Position numbers and translations under genes: made by a program. DNA of 34,079 nucleotides, taken from positions 1-34,079 of the forward strand of contig JAPLJC010000096.1 in NCBI GenBank assembly GCA_026388765.1. Direction: 5' to 3'. Below the pieces are notes generated by a model, which was not told where the DNA came from, did not search any database, and saw nothing but the letters and a program-made list of their open reading frames with translations. The stretch is from Deltaproteobacteria bacterium. GTDB lineage: Bacteria > Desulfobacterota > Desulfobaccia > Desulfobaccales > 0-14-0-80-60-11. The stretch's first letter is position 1. Each line of letters begins with the position of its first letter. This document shows, in pieces, positions 23,391 through 30,795 of this stretch.

Positions 23391-24134
23391 ATGAAACACC
23401 ATAGTTTTACCAACCTCCTGGTCGTGGCGACTTTAATAATTTGTCTTGGCCCCCTTTATCCCGCGCTCTCTAATGCCGGAACCATTACTGATAATTTCAG
23501 CGGGGCTGTCATCAATCATCGATTATGGCAGCCATTTTTCAACGACAACCCGCAACAAGCGTTTGTCCAACAAGCTGGCGAATTGAGACTCCAAATAAAT
23601 GGACAAGAGTTTAACGCCGGAGTTAATGGCAATTTTTTATTGAAGGGCGACTTTACCATGGTGGTGGGCTATACGTTAATTAAATGGCCAACTGCCAATG
23701 ATGTTAGTCTGGGTTTCGAATGTGGTGGTAGAGGGGAAAATTCAAATGTGGAAATGCTGACTAGACGATTTATACTACCTAGTGGAGCGCCAGAGCCAAG
23801 GGAAAACTATGGTGCCTTCTTTCGTGACGGTTCACCCCAGTATAATTTTACGATTCCGAATTTGGAGCGGAGCGGCAGATTGAAAGTTACCAGAGTCGGT
23901 TCGGTGATGACGGGATATTTCGAGCAAAATGGCGTTTGGCAAGTAATTGGTTCCCATGATTATTCTGCTACCGGTATGGATGAGTGGCTAGAAATGTGTC
24001 TAAGCGCGGCGGGTCATACGGCGGTGGTTTTCAGTCAGGACGCAGCAATAGCCTTCGATAACTTCCAGGTGACTTATGATCAGATAAGATATCTTTCTGC
24101 GGTTCCCGCCGGCACCATGCTCCTGCTTGATTGA
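23391..24134 (+). CDS. secreted concanavalin-like-fold hypothetical protein, paralog 2
   Basis: A 247-residue tandem paralog of the preceding gene, 132 bp downstream. Signal peptide LLVVATLIICLGPLYPALSNA, then GTITDNFSGAVINHRLW. Shared blocks: LLKGDFTMVVGY, SGRLKVTRVGSVMTGYFEQNG, GSHDYSATGMDEWL and FDNFQVTYDQIRYLS. The C-terminus VPAGTMLLLD resembles the start of a PEP-CTERM-like or VPLP-type tail (VP-PGT-LLL) that stops before any membrane helix. Paralogs and leaders were probably duplicated together, since both have AGGGGATC just before the ATG. Followed by a strong terminator. Confidence 0.75.
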   Translation: MKHHSFTNLLVVATLIICLGPLYPALSNAGTITDNFSGAVINHRLWQPFFNDNPQQAFVQQAGELRLQINGQEFNAGVNGNFLLKGDFTMVVGYTLIKWPTANDVSLGFECGGRGENSNVEMLTRRFILPSGAPEPRENYGAFFRDGSPQYNFTIPNLERSGRLKVTRVGSVMTGYFEQNGVWQVIGSHDYSATGMDEWLEMCLSAAGHTAVVFSQDAAIAFDNFQVTYDQIRYLSAVPAGTMLLLD

Positions 24135-24188
24135 CCGGAGGGCGGAGGTTCAGGGGGAATTAGCCTTTTTTTTTAAAACCACCAGGGA

Positions 24189-24216
24189 AGCAGGGCCGCC
24201 GGCGGCCCTGCTTTTT
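24189..24216 (+). terminator. intrinsic terminator after the secreted paralogs
   Basis: A perfect 12-bp-arm palindrome, AGCAGGGCCGCC/GGCGGCCCTGCT at 24189-24212, is followed by a T run. It ends the secreted-protein transcript and insulates the FabH-like gene. Confidence 0.88.
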
Positions 24217-24372
24217 ATCGCCGGCAGAGCCACCGGCCGACGATTTCCTGAACGCCAAAAACGCAATAATATTGATGATTGCCGCCCCAGGCCAGTGCGG
24301 CCAATTGATTTGCCTTTTCGACCCGCCTAAGGTATAAATTCCTTTAACACTTTTGAAAAACCAGGAGTAACC

Positions 24373-25371
24373 TTGAGCAAGCATAAGATCGGCATCCTGG
24401 GCACCGGCAGCTATCTGCCGGAAGCCGTCCTCACCAACCAGCAGTTGGAAAAGATGGTGGCCACCACCTCCGAGTGGATCGTGGAACGCAGCGGGATTCA
24501 CGAGCGGCGCATTGCCGCGCCGGACGAAGATTCGGCTTCCATGGGATTGATCGCCGCCCGCCAGGCCCTGGAGGCCGCCGGGATCGCGCCGGAACAGTTG
24601 AGTTACATCGTCATGGGGACCAACACCCCGGCCCATTTCTTCCCGGCCACCGCCATCCGGGTCCAGGACGAACTGGGTATGAGCGGCAAGATTGCCGCCT
24701 TCGACGTCCAGGCCGGGTGCAGCGGCTTCAATTATGCCCTGTACGTGGCGGAACGGTTGGTGGCCCCGGAGGGCAAATATGCCCTGGTCATCGGCTCGGA
24801 TGTCTGCTCCCGGTTCACCGACTGGACCAATCGGGCCACCTGCCTGCTCTTCGGCGATGGGGCCGGGGCGGTGGTGATCGGTCCCAGCCACCGCAACCGC
24901 ATCGTGACGTCGTTCATCGCCTCCAGCCTCAACAAAAAGCTCTATTGCGAAACGGAGTATAATGCGGAAGTGAGCCCTTTCCTGCCACTGCCGACCCACA
25001 CCAAAAAGCATTACCTGCATATGGACGGGCCGGATATCTTCAAGTTCGCGGTCAACGCGGTGCGGGAGTCCATCCCCCGCATCCTGGAGATGGCTGGACT
25101 GGAGCGGGAAGACCTGGACTACCTCATCATTCACCAAGGCAACTACCGCATCCTGGAGGCCGGGGCCAGATTCGCCAAGGTGCCGATGGAAAAGGTGTTT
25201 TCCAATATCCACAAATACGGCAATCCTTCGGCGGCTTCGGTGCCCATCGCCCTGCACGAGGCCCAGGCGGAAGGCAAGATCAAAGACGGGGACCGGGTCA
25301 TGCTGATCAGCTTCGGCGCCGGGGCCACCTGGGCCGCGGCCCTGCTGCAGTGGGGGGAGAAGAAGCAGTAG
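24373..25371 (+). CDS. fabH: 3-oxoacyl-ACP synthase III (FabH-like)
   Basis: KASIII condenses acetyl-CoA or another acyl-CoA with malonyl-ACP to start fatty acid synthesis. 332 residues. The triad is intact: Cys116 (DVQAGCSGFNYAL), His254 (LIIHQGNYRI) and Asn284 (KYGNPSAASVPIAL). The usual HQAN after the histidine reads HQGN here. The N-terminal GTGSYLPEAVLTNQQLE and TTSEWIVERSGIHERR are family signatures. TTG 24373 is the start, with CCAGGAG upstream. It stands alone, without the fabD/fabG/acpP cluster, so it may be either the housekeeping enzyme or a dedicated starter enzyme for another lipid; the gene symbol is by family. Confidence 0.87.
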   Translation: MSKHKIGILGTGSYLPEAVLTNQQLEKMVATTSEWIVERSGIHERRIAAPDEDSASMGLIAARQALEAAGIAPEQLSYIVMGTNTPAHFFPATAIRVQDELGMSGKIAAFDVQAGCSGFNYALYVAERLVAPEGKYALVIGSDVCSRFTDWTNRATCLLFGDGAGAVVIGPSHRNRIVTSFIASSLNKKLYCETEYNAEVSPFLPLPTHTKKHYLHMDGPDIFKFAVNAVRESIPRILEMAGLEREDLDYLIIHQGNYRILEAGARFAKVPMEKVFSNIHKYGNPSAASVPIALHEAQAEGKIKDGDRVMLISFGAGATWAAALLQWGEKKQ

Positions 25372-25372
25372 T

Positions 25373-25545
25373 CAGTAGCCAGTTGCCAGTGGTCAGTAAA
25401 AAGTTAAAGCCGCAGGCGTGAATTTAAAATTTCCATTGTGGTTGATAAATTTGGCTGCAAATAATTATGGGCACGGATTCCGTGCCCATAATTTTTTTCT
25501 TTAACTGACTACTGACTACTGGCTACTTACAACTGACCACTGATC
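25373..25545. repeat. CAGTAGCCAGT-type repeats flanking a hairpin, after fabH
   Basis: Reiterated GTCAGTAGCCAGT/GGTCAGT units (25373-25396) and an inverted run of ACTGACTACTGGC units (25503-25545) flank the terminator hairpin. The same wording occurs in short form at 8625-8645. Low-complexity repeat family; no gene. Confidence 0.7.
25464..25498 (+). terminator. intrinsic terminator after fabH
   Basis: Arms ATTATGGGCACGGA (25464-25477) and TCCGTGCCCATAAT (25479-25492) form a long perfect stem, followed by a run of T residues to about 25498. It ends fabH transcription from the left and lies between converging genes. Confidence 0.85.
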
Positions 25546-26277
25546 TTACATAATCCTAATCTTCCCGCCGGTGGCGTGTTCGGGCGGCGGCGCCGGTTTC
25601 TCTTCCTTGGGGGTCGGCTTTTCTGGTTTAGCCGGCTTCTCTACCGCCGGTTTGCGAGGCGCCGGCTCGGCTTCTTCCTCGGGCTTGGGCTTGGCGGGCT
25701 TGGCCGGTTTGGCCTCCTCCGGCTTCTTCTTGGCCGGCGGGGCTGCTTCTTCCGCCGGTTTGGCCGGCTTGGGCTTTTCAGCCGCGGGCGCTTTGGCCGG
25801 CGGGACCGGCTTCTCGGGGAGCGGCGGCGGTTGCACGGGTTGCGGCAGCGGCGGTGGCTGTATCCTCTCCGGCAGCGGCGGCGGCGCCACCTCCCCCGGA
25901 GGGGCTGGAACCACTTCCGGGGCCGGGGTCACCGGGTTGGAGGAGAGGTAGCGGGAATCCACCCAGCCCAGGCGGCCGTCCCGTTTGACCCGGATCTGGA
26001 ACCAATCCTCGGCTTCCCCCACTTTTTCCACTTCTTCGCCCTTCTCCAGGACGGAGATCCTGGGGCAATCCATGCCGGGGCAGGCCCGCAGATTGAGGTG
26101 GTTGACCTTGATGTAGAAAACCGGCCGGACCACCTGAGGCGGCGGCGCCACCGGAGCCGGCCGCGGTGGGGGCGGCGGCGGGGGATAATACTTGGGGGCG
26201 CAGCCTGCCAGGCACAAGGCCAGGGTCAGAACCAGGATTCCGGAACGGAGCCATTGGTGTTTAGCGGCGGGCTTCAT
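25546..26277 (-). CDS. SH3-domain lipoprotein with Pro/Lys/Glu-rich tail
   Basis: A 243-residue lipoprotein: signal with lipobox LCLAGC (Cys26), then a Pro-rich linker. A bacterial SH3 domain follows at about residues 55-113 (YIKVNHLNLRACPGMDCPRI, KVGEAEDWFQIRV, GWVDSRYLS). The rest, about 130 residues, is a repetitive Pro/Ala/Lys/Glu-rich spacer (PPLPE, KPAKP, EEK) likely to be extended and to span the periplasm or touch peptidoglycan. SH3b domains often bind cell-wall peptides. The ATG directly follows the stop of the zinc-ribbon gene (TAAATG), so the two are co-translated. Confidence 0.82.
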   Translation of the reverse strand: MKPAAKHQWLRSGILVLTLALCLAGCAPKYYPPPPPPPRPAPVAPPPQVVRPVFYIKVNHLNLRACPGMDCPRISVLEKGEEVEKVGEAEDWFQIRVKRDGRLGWVDSRYLSSNPVTPAPEVVPAPPGEVAPPPLPERIQPPPLPQPVQPPPLPEKPVPPAKAPAAEKPKPAKPAEEAAPPAKKKPEEAKPAKPAKPKPEEEAEPAPRKPAVEKPAKPEKPTPKEEKPAPPPEHATGGKIRIM

Positions 26278-27036
26278 TTAAGCGGGCCCTCCCCCTTCCT
26301 CTTTGCTGTCTCGGATCTTCCAGTCATTGCCGCTTTTTTCCAAGGTGATCTTATAACTCAGTCGACGCAGGTCATAATCATGAGTGCTATGATTATATAT
26401 CTGAATGTTCCAGACTATATTGGCGGTGGCCTGGGCGTCGCTCAGACGCTGGACATTGGAAATCCGATAATCGACGCTCTTGATATCGAAGTTTTTCCAT
26501 AGTTCCAACATCTGGTTCTCCACCTGTCCCAAGTTGGGGTAGGAAGAGGAATAGCAACTGATCCACTTGTTGATGTCCTTGTTGAGATGGGCCGCCCGGA
26601 TCTTTTCGGCGACCTTTTCCACCTCCCGTTTCAGATCGTCCTGGGGGGCGGCGACCGTGGGCGGGGTCCGGGTGCTGGGCGTCCGGGTTGGGAGTTGGCG
26701 CCAAATGTAGAAACCCGCCACTACCAGGATGAGGACGCCGAGAAGCGAGAGGATGCGGCCGGGACGTCGTGAACGGCGGCGGGGCATCCGTTCCGACCGG
26801 CGGGGGTAAAAGAGCGGCGGACGTTCCGTTTCGTCCTCCTCTTCCCGGGACAAGTGGGCCGTCCTCAGGGGCAGGCCGCACTCGGTGCAGAATTTCTGGC
26901 CCGGGAAGGTGAGGGTGCCGCAGCGGGCGCAGCCCCGGCCCGCGGCGCTGCGGGAGCTTTTCAGCAACTGGCCGCAGCGCTGGCAGAAACGGTGCTCTTC
27001 CCCGTGAATTAATTGGCATTGGTCACAATAAGGCAT
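26278..27036 (-). CDS. double zinc-ribbon, single-span membrane protein with NTF2-like domain
   Basis: A 252-residue protein. Two cytoplasmic-type zinc ribbons occupy residues 4-21 (Cys4, Cys7, Cys18, Cys21) and 36-53 (Cys36, Cys39, Cys50, Cys53). An Arg-rich stretch (SERMPRRRSRRP) precedes one membrane helix at about 95-112 (ILSLLGVLILVVAGFYIW). The C-terminal 120 residues (KDINKWISCYSSSYPN, SVDYRISNVQRL, LSYKITLEKSGNDWKIRDS) resemble a SnoaL/NTF2-like or DUF4440-type fold, outside the cell. The start at 27036 has GGAG five bases upstream; the frame is open further upstream but gives an unlikely leader. Overall it resembles a membrane sensor or assembly factor; unknown function. Confidence 0.75.
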   Translation of the reverse strand: MPYCDQCQLIHGEEHRFCQRCGQLLKSSRSAAGRGCARCGTLTFPGQKFCTECGLPLRTAHLSREEEDETERPPLFYPRRSERMPRRRSRRPGRILSLLGVLILVVAGFYIWRQLPTRTPSTRTPPTVAAPQDDLKREVEKVAEKIRAAHLNKDINKWISCYSSSYPNLGQVENQMLELWKNFDIKSVDYRISNVQRLSDAQATANIVWNIQIYNHSTHDYDLRRLSYKITLEKSGNDWKIRDSKEEGGGPA

Positions 27037-27329
27037 ATTTCTCCAACGGAAGATTCTCCGGAATTTTCTACCACATTCTCCAGGCAAAGCAAAGCATAAT
27101 CAACGCCGACGGCGGAGGACCAGGAAGCAAATTATGCTTAAATTTGCATTAATTATAACAGAAACGGCCAGCCGCTGGCAAAACCCGAGACCGGGCGCCC
27201 CGGAGGTGCCCGTCCTTTATTAAGATATGCTAATGTATGTTATAGTTAATAAATCTCAACTTAAACGGTAACGGACTCGATTTTTTTGATGAAAAAACAG
27301 CCATTCCCTCATGAAAGCGCCGCGCCCTC

Positions 27330-27359
27330 TTGACAAGGACGGGGCCAGGCGGATATATT
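27330..27359 (+). promoter_or_regulatory. rplM-rpsI promoter
   Basis: TTGACA (27330-27335) is a perfect -35, followed after 18 bases by TATATT (27354-27359). The transcript would begin near 27366, which excludes the upstream in-frame starts at 27330 and 27363 and supports ATG 27390. AGGAG at 27375-27379 serves it. Confidence 0.75.
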
Positions 27360-27389
27360 CTCATGGTTAATATCAGGAGTGTCTTGCAA

Positions 27390-27824
27390 ATGAAAAGTTA
27401 TACAGCCCGTCAAGGGGAAATTACCCGGCAGTGGTATGTGGTAGATGCCCAGGGCAAGGTCTTGGGCCGCCTGGCCAGCCGCATCGCCATGGTGCTCAGG
27501 GGCAAGAACAAGCCGGTCTTCACTCCCCACACCGACACCGGGGATTTCGTGGTGGTGGTCAACGCCGCTCAGGTACAGATGACCGGCAGAAAACTGGACA
27601 ACAAGATGTATTATCGGCATTCCGGCTACATAGGCGGGCTGAAAGAGATTTCGGCCCGGCACCAGCTCGAGAAGAAGCCCATAGAGGTGCTGCGCCATGC
27701 AGTCCGGGGAATGTTGCCGAAAACTAGCCTGGGAAGGCAATTGCTGAAAAAGCTGAAGATTTACCCCGGCGGGGAGCATCCCCACCAGGCCCAGCAACCG
27801 GCAGCCTTTCCTTGGGAGGATTGA
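27390..27824 (+). CDS. rplM: 50S ribosomal protein L13
   Basis: L13 is an early-assembly 23S rRNA-binding protein. 144 residues. [20 protein letters not shown] is the family N-terminus; also visible are [64 protein letters not shown] and EHPHQAQQP. The start at 27390 is fixed by homology, by AGGAG ten bases upstream and by the promoter position. The stop TGA overlaps the rpsI start (TGATG). Confidence 0.97.
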   Translation: MKSYTARQGEITRQWYVVDAQGKVLGRLASRIAMVLRGKNKPVFTPHTDTGDFVVVVNAAQVQMTGRKLDNKMYYRHSGYIGGLKEISARHQLEKKPIEVLRHAVRGMLPKTSLGRQLLKKLKIYPGGEHPHQAQQPAAFPWED

Positions 27825-28219
27825 TGGCGGCGCCAGCAAGCATTCATGCCACCGGCAAACGCAAGTCCGCGATCGCCCGGATCTATATGCGGCCCGGTAA
27901 CGGCCAGATCCTGGTGAATCAGCGGAATTTCGAAGAATATTTCCCTGGGGAGACCACCCGCAACCTGGTGAAGAAACCCTTGCTGCTGGTCAACGTGGGT
28001 TCCGATTTCGATATCGTGGTGAACGTCCGGGGCGGCGGGATAGAAGGGCAGGCCGGGGCGGTGAAGCACGCCTTGAGCCGGGCCCTGGTGATCTTCAACC
28101 CGGAGTTGCGGGCCGTCCTGAAAAAGGCCGGCTTTCTCACCCGGGACTCCCGCATCAAAGAGCGGAAGAAGTACGGCCTCCGGGGCGCTCGCCGCGGCTG
28201 CCAGTACTCGAAGCGCTAG
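27824..28219 (+). CDS. rpsI: 30S ribosomal protein S9
   Basis: S9 reaches into the decoding site with its C-terminal tail. 131 residues, with ATGKRKSAIARIYMRPGNGQI, GGGIEGQAGAVKHALSRAL and the C-terminal KKYGLRGARRGCQYSKR, ending in the invariant SKR. Its ATG overlaps the rplM stop, so the two are translationally coupled in the standard rplM-rpsI pair. Confidence 0.97.
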   Translation: MAAPASIHATGKRKSAIARIYMRPGNGQILVNQRNFEEYFPGETTRNLVKKPLLLVNVGSDFDIVVNVRGGGIEGQAGAVKHALSRALVIFNPELRAVLKKAGFLTRDSRIKERKKYGLRGARRGCQYSKR

Positions 28220-28283
28220 TCACTGCAGCCAAACCCTGGGTTCATTCCCTGGCCGGGAAGGGCTGCTGGGCATAGTCATTTCA

Positions 28284-28310
28284 TAGGGGCGGGTTTTAAA
28301 CCCGCCCTAC
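28284..28310. repeat. GGGGCGGGTTT/AAACCCGCCC palindromic repeat
   Basis: Short palindrome flanked by TAGGGGC and CCCTAC, of the same class as the REPIN arms, between rpsI and argC. No T run follows, so not a clear terminator. Confidence 0.7.
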
Positions 28311-28367
28311 CGGTTTTCCCTGATAAAAAAATACCAAAAACCACCGGCGAATTGGGATGGTGTCCCA

Positions 28368-29423
28368 ATGGCAAATCCAAGCGTCAAGATCAAGGTCGCA
28401 GTCCTGGGCGCCTCCGGCTACGCCGGGTTGGAACTGGTGCGGCTGCTCAGCCGGCACCCTGGCGCCGAGCTCACCGCAGTCACTTCCCGGGAATGGGCCG
28501 GCAAACCTTTTAGTGAGGTCTTTCCGGCCTTGGCCCGCATCTGCGACCTGCCCTTTATGGCCCCGGACCCCGAGGCCATCGCCGCGGCCGCGGAGGTGGT
28601 CTTCACCAGCGTACCGCACCAGACCGCCATGGCGGTGGTGCCCCGCCTGCTGGCCCGGGACTGCCGGGTGGTGGACCTGAGCGCCGACTTCCGCTTTAAA
28701 GACGCAGTGGTCTATGAAAAGTGGTATCAGGCCCACAGCGCCAAAGACTTGCTGGCCGAGGCGGTCTACGGCCTGCCCGAAATCCACGGCTATGCCGTCA
28801 GCCGGGCCCGCCTGGTGGGCAATCCCGGCTGCTACCCCACCTGCGTCGTCCTGGGGCTGGCGCCCCTGGTCCAGAATAAGCTGGTTTGCCTGGATTCACT
28901 CATCGCCGACTGCAAGTCCGGAGTCAGCGGCGCCGGGAGGCAGGCCGGGCTGGCCACGCAGTATTGCGAGGTCAACGAGGGCTTTAAGGCCTACAAGGTG
29001 GCGGAGCACCGCCACAACCCGGAGATGGAGCAGGAGTTGAGCCTGTTGGCCGGCGAGCCGGTGCAGATCACCTTCAGTCCGCATCTGGTCCCCATGAGCC
29101 GGGGCATCCTGGGGACTCTTTACGCCCGGCTGGTTAAGCCGATGACGGAAGTGGAAATCCTCAACTTTTATCAGAACTTTTACGAGGGCCAGCCGTTTAT
29201 CCGCCTCCTGCCTAAGGGGAGCTTGCCCAACACCATCAACGTCCGGGGCAGTAATTACTGCGATATCGGGGTCAAGGTGGACGCCGAGCGGGGCCGGGTC
29301 ATCGTGGTCTCGGCCATCGACAACCTGCACCGGGGGGCGGCGGGCCAGGCGGTTCATAACTTCAACTTGATGATGGGCTTTCCGGAGACCACGGGGTTGG
29401 ATCTGGTGCCGCTGATTCCTTAA
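28368..29423 (+). CDS. argC: N-acetyl-gamma-glutamyl-phosphate reductase
   Basis: ArgC reduces N-acetyl-glutamyl phosphate with NADPH in arginine synthesis. 351 residues. VAVLGASGYAGLELVRLL is the nucleotide-binding loop; GNPGCYPT holds the catalytic cysteine; also SGVSGAGRQA, the HRHNPEMEQEL segment and PHLVPMSRGILGT. Length and motifs match type 1 ArgC. ATG 28368 is used, but its A and T are the last two bases of a 7-bp hairpin (28351-28369) and no clear Shine-Dalgarno is seen, so translation could depend on mRNA structure. No other arginine genes are nearby. Confidence 0.95.
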   Translation: MANPSVKIKVAVLGASGYAGLELVRLLSRHPGAELTAVTSREWAGKPFSEVFPALARICDLPFMAPDPEAIAAAAEVVFTSVPHQTAMAVVPRLLARDCRVVDLSADFRFKDAVVYEKWYQAHSAKDLLAEAVYGLPEIHGYAVSRARLVGNPGCYPTCVVLGLAPLVQNKLVCLDSLIADCKSGVSGAGRQAGLATQYCEVNEGFKAYKVAEHRHNPEMEQELSLLAGEPVQITFSPHLVPMSRGILGTLYARLVKPMTEVEILNFYQNFYEGQPFIRLLPKGSLPNTINVRGSNYCDIGVKVDAERGRVIVVSAIDNLHRGAAGQAVHNFNLMMGFPETTGLDLVPLIP

Positions 29424-29433
29424 AAACAGGGGT

Positions 29434-29467
29434 TAAAAGGGTAAAAGGGTAAAAGGGGAAAAGGGAT
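29434..29467. repeat. AAAAGGG/AAAAGGGG purine tract, left of the 109-residue gene
   Basis: Tandem GGGTAAAA and GGGGAAAA units shortly after the argC stop. Same family as the tract at 7067; its complement appears at 29883-29924 on the other side of the following gene. Confidence 0.75.
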
Positions 29468-29500
29468 AGACAACAAACCAGGGAGGTTATTTCTCAAAGA

Positions 29501-29830
29501 ATGCCCAAAATCCATACATTAGGATCTCCCGCAAAAAGAAAGGAATTCAACTATAGTGGTAATGCTCTATCTGGAGCAAAACTGCTTTTTGAAAAAGTTC
29601 GCGTATTTATTCCGCCTAAGTTATTTAAGACAATTTTAGAAGAATTTAAGGGACAAACTATACCTGGTGGTTTTTGTATGACTTCTCCAACTCGGGGCGG
29701 TTTAGGAGAATGGGTTAAGGAAAACTCCAATTTTTTTCCGAGGCATGCCTCGCATATTGCAGCAATTCTGGTCCATGAAGGATTTATTGAGAGTAGCTTG
29801 AAAGGAAATGCAGTCTATCTGCATTTCTGA
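29501..29830 (+). CDS. hypothetical protein, helical, AT-rich gene
   Basis: A 109-residue protein of unknown function. The second half is striking: IPGGFCMTSPTRGGLGEWV (55-72), then PRHASHIAAILVHEGFIES (80-98) and a short GNAVYLHF ending. The pattern (helix, helix, beta hairpin) could form a winged-helix-like or small alpha/beta domain; from memory similar wording occurs in uncharacterised bacterial proteins. An AGGGAGG ribosome binding site lies 15-20 bases upstream. AT-rich DNA and the bracketing purine tracts suggest an acquired gene. Confidence 0.6.
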   Translation: MPKIHTLGSPAKRKEFNYSGNALSGAKLLFEKVRVFIPPKLFKTILEEFKGQTIPGGFCMTSPTRGGLGEWVKENSNFFPRHASHIAAILVHEGFIESSLKGNAVYLHF

Positions 29831-29882
29831 ATTACTTTTCTTTATCGGTTCAATAATAATAATCAGGGAAATGTAATCTTTG

Positions 29883-29924
29883 TTTTTCCTTTTCCCCTTT
29901 TCCCCTTTTCGCCTTTTCCCCCCC
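29883..29924. repeat. TTTTCCCC pyrimidine tract, right of the 109-residue gene
   Basis: Inverted copy of the GGGGAAAA tract type, between the 109-residue gene and truA. Together with the tract at 29434 it forms imperfect inverted repeats around that gene. Confidence 0.8.
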
Positions 29925-29954
29925 GGCTAGTAATAGCCTTCTAAGTCTTGTCCC

Positions 29955-30698
29955 ATGACAACGCGCAATATTGTTTTGATCCTCGAATACGATGGTACGC
30001 GCTACCACGGCTGGCAGCGCCAGCGGGGCGACCTCACCATTCAACAAGTTTTGGAAGAGGCCCTGCAGCGTCTCACCGGGGAGCCGGTTAAGCTCATCGG
30101 CTCGGGGCGCACCGATGCCGGGGTCCACGCCCTGGGCCAGGTGGCCAGTTTCCACACTGGCTGCACCATCCCGCTCAAGGCTTTTCACGAAGGCCTCAAC
30201 TCCATGCTGCCCTACGATATTGCGGTGCTGGAGGCCCGGGAGGTTCCATCGGAGTTTCACGCCCGCAAGTCGGCCCTCTCCAAAACTTACGAATACCGCA
30301 TCCTCAACCGCGTTAGCCGCTCGCCGTTGCACCACCATTACGGCTGGTGGGTATCTCAGACACTTAATCCAGACGCCATGGCCGCGGCCGCGGCGTTTCT
30401 GGTGGGGGAGCACGATTTTTCGGCCTTCAGGGCCTCGGGCAGCGGCAACCGCAACCCGGTGCGGCGGGTGCTGGCGGCCCGCTGGCAGACCCACCCCGGG
30501 GGCTGGCTGCGCTTCACCATCACGGGCAACGGCTTCCTGCGGGGCATGGTCCGGAGCCTGGTGGGCACCATGGTGGAGGTGGGCAAGGGCAAAGCCGCCC
30601 CGGAATTGCTGGCGGAGTTGCTGCAGACCGGCGAGCGCCGCCGGGCCGGGCCCACCGCGCCGGGCCAGGGGCTTTATCTGGTGGAAGTGGTTTATTGA
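29955..30698 (+). CDS. truA: tRNA pseudouridine(38-40) synthase TruA
   Basis: TruA makes pseudouridine at positions 38-40 of the anticodon arm. 247 residues. LILEYDGTRYHGWQRQ and GSGRTDAGVHALGQVASF carry the family signature, with the catalytic Asp in RTDAGVHA. The later HDFSAFRASGS and FTITGNGFLRGMVRSLVGTMVEVGKG are also typical. The start at 29955 matches the family; the Shine-Dalgarno is weak. It stands after the foreign-looking gene and 91 bp before the binding-protein gene. Confidence 0.96.
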   Translation: MTTRNIVLILEYDGTRYHGWQRQRGDLTIQQVLEEALQRLTGEPVKLIGSGRTDAGVHALGQVASFHTGCTIPLKAFHEGLNSMLPYDIAVLEAREVPSEFHARKSALSKTYEYRILNRVSRSPLHHHYGWWVSQTLNPDAMAAAAAFLVGEHDFSAFRASGSGNRNPVRRVLAARWQTHPGGWLRFTITGNGFLRGMVRSLVGTMVEVGKGKAAPELLAELLQTGERRRAGPTAPGQGLYLVEVVY

Positions 30699-30795
30699 CA
30701 GTTTTCGGTGAAAATCAATTCCTAAAGTAGATATTCTCCCTGCGACTGATTAATTAATAGGTAGTGAGTTTAAACATCCAGGAGCGGAGGTGGGC

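Noticed and set aside
24160-25257. Open frame of 365 codons antisense to fabH
   Set aside because: It covers the FabH-like gene in reverse, with a His/Gln/Gly/Arg-rich product and no family resemblance; the sense strand has an intact catalytic triad.
25576-26502. Open frame of 308 codons antisense to the SH3 lipoprotein
   Set aside because: The Arg/Gly/Leu repeats are the complement of the Pro/Ala/Lys-rich spacer on the other strand.
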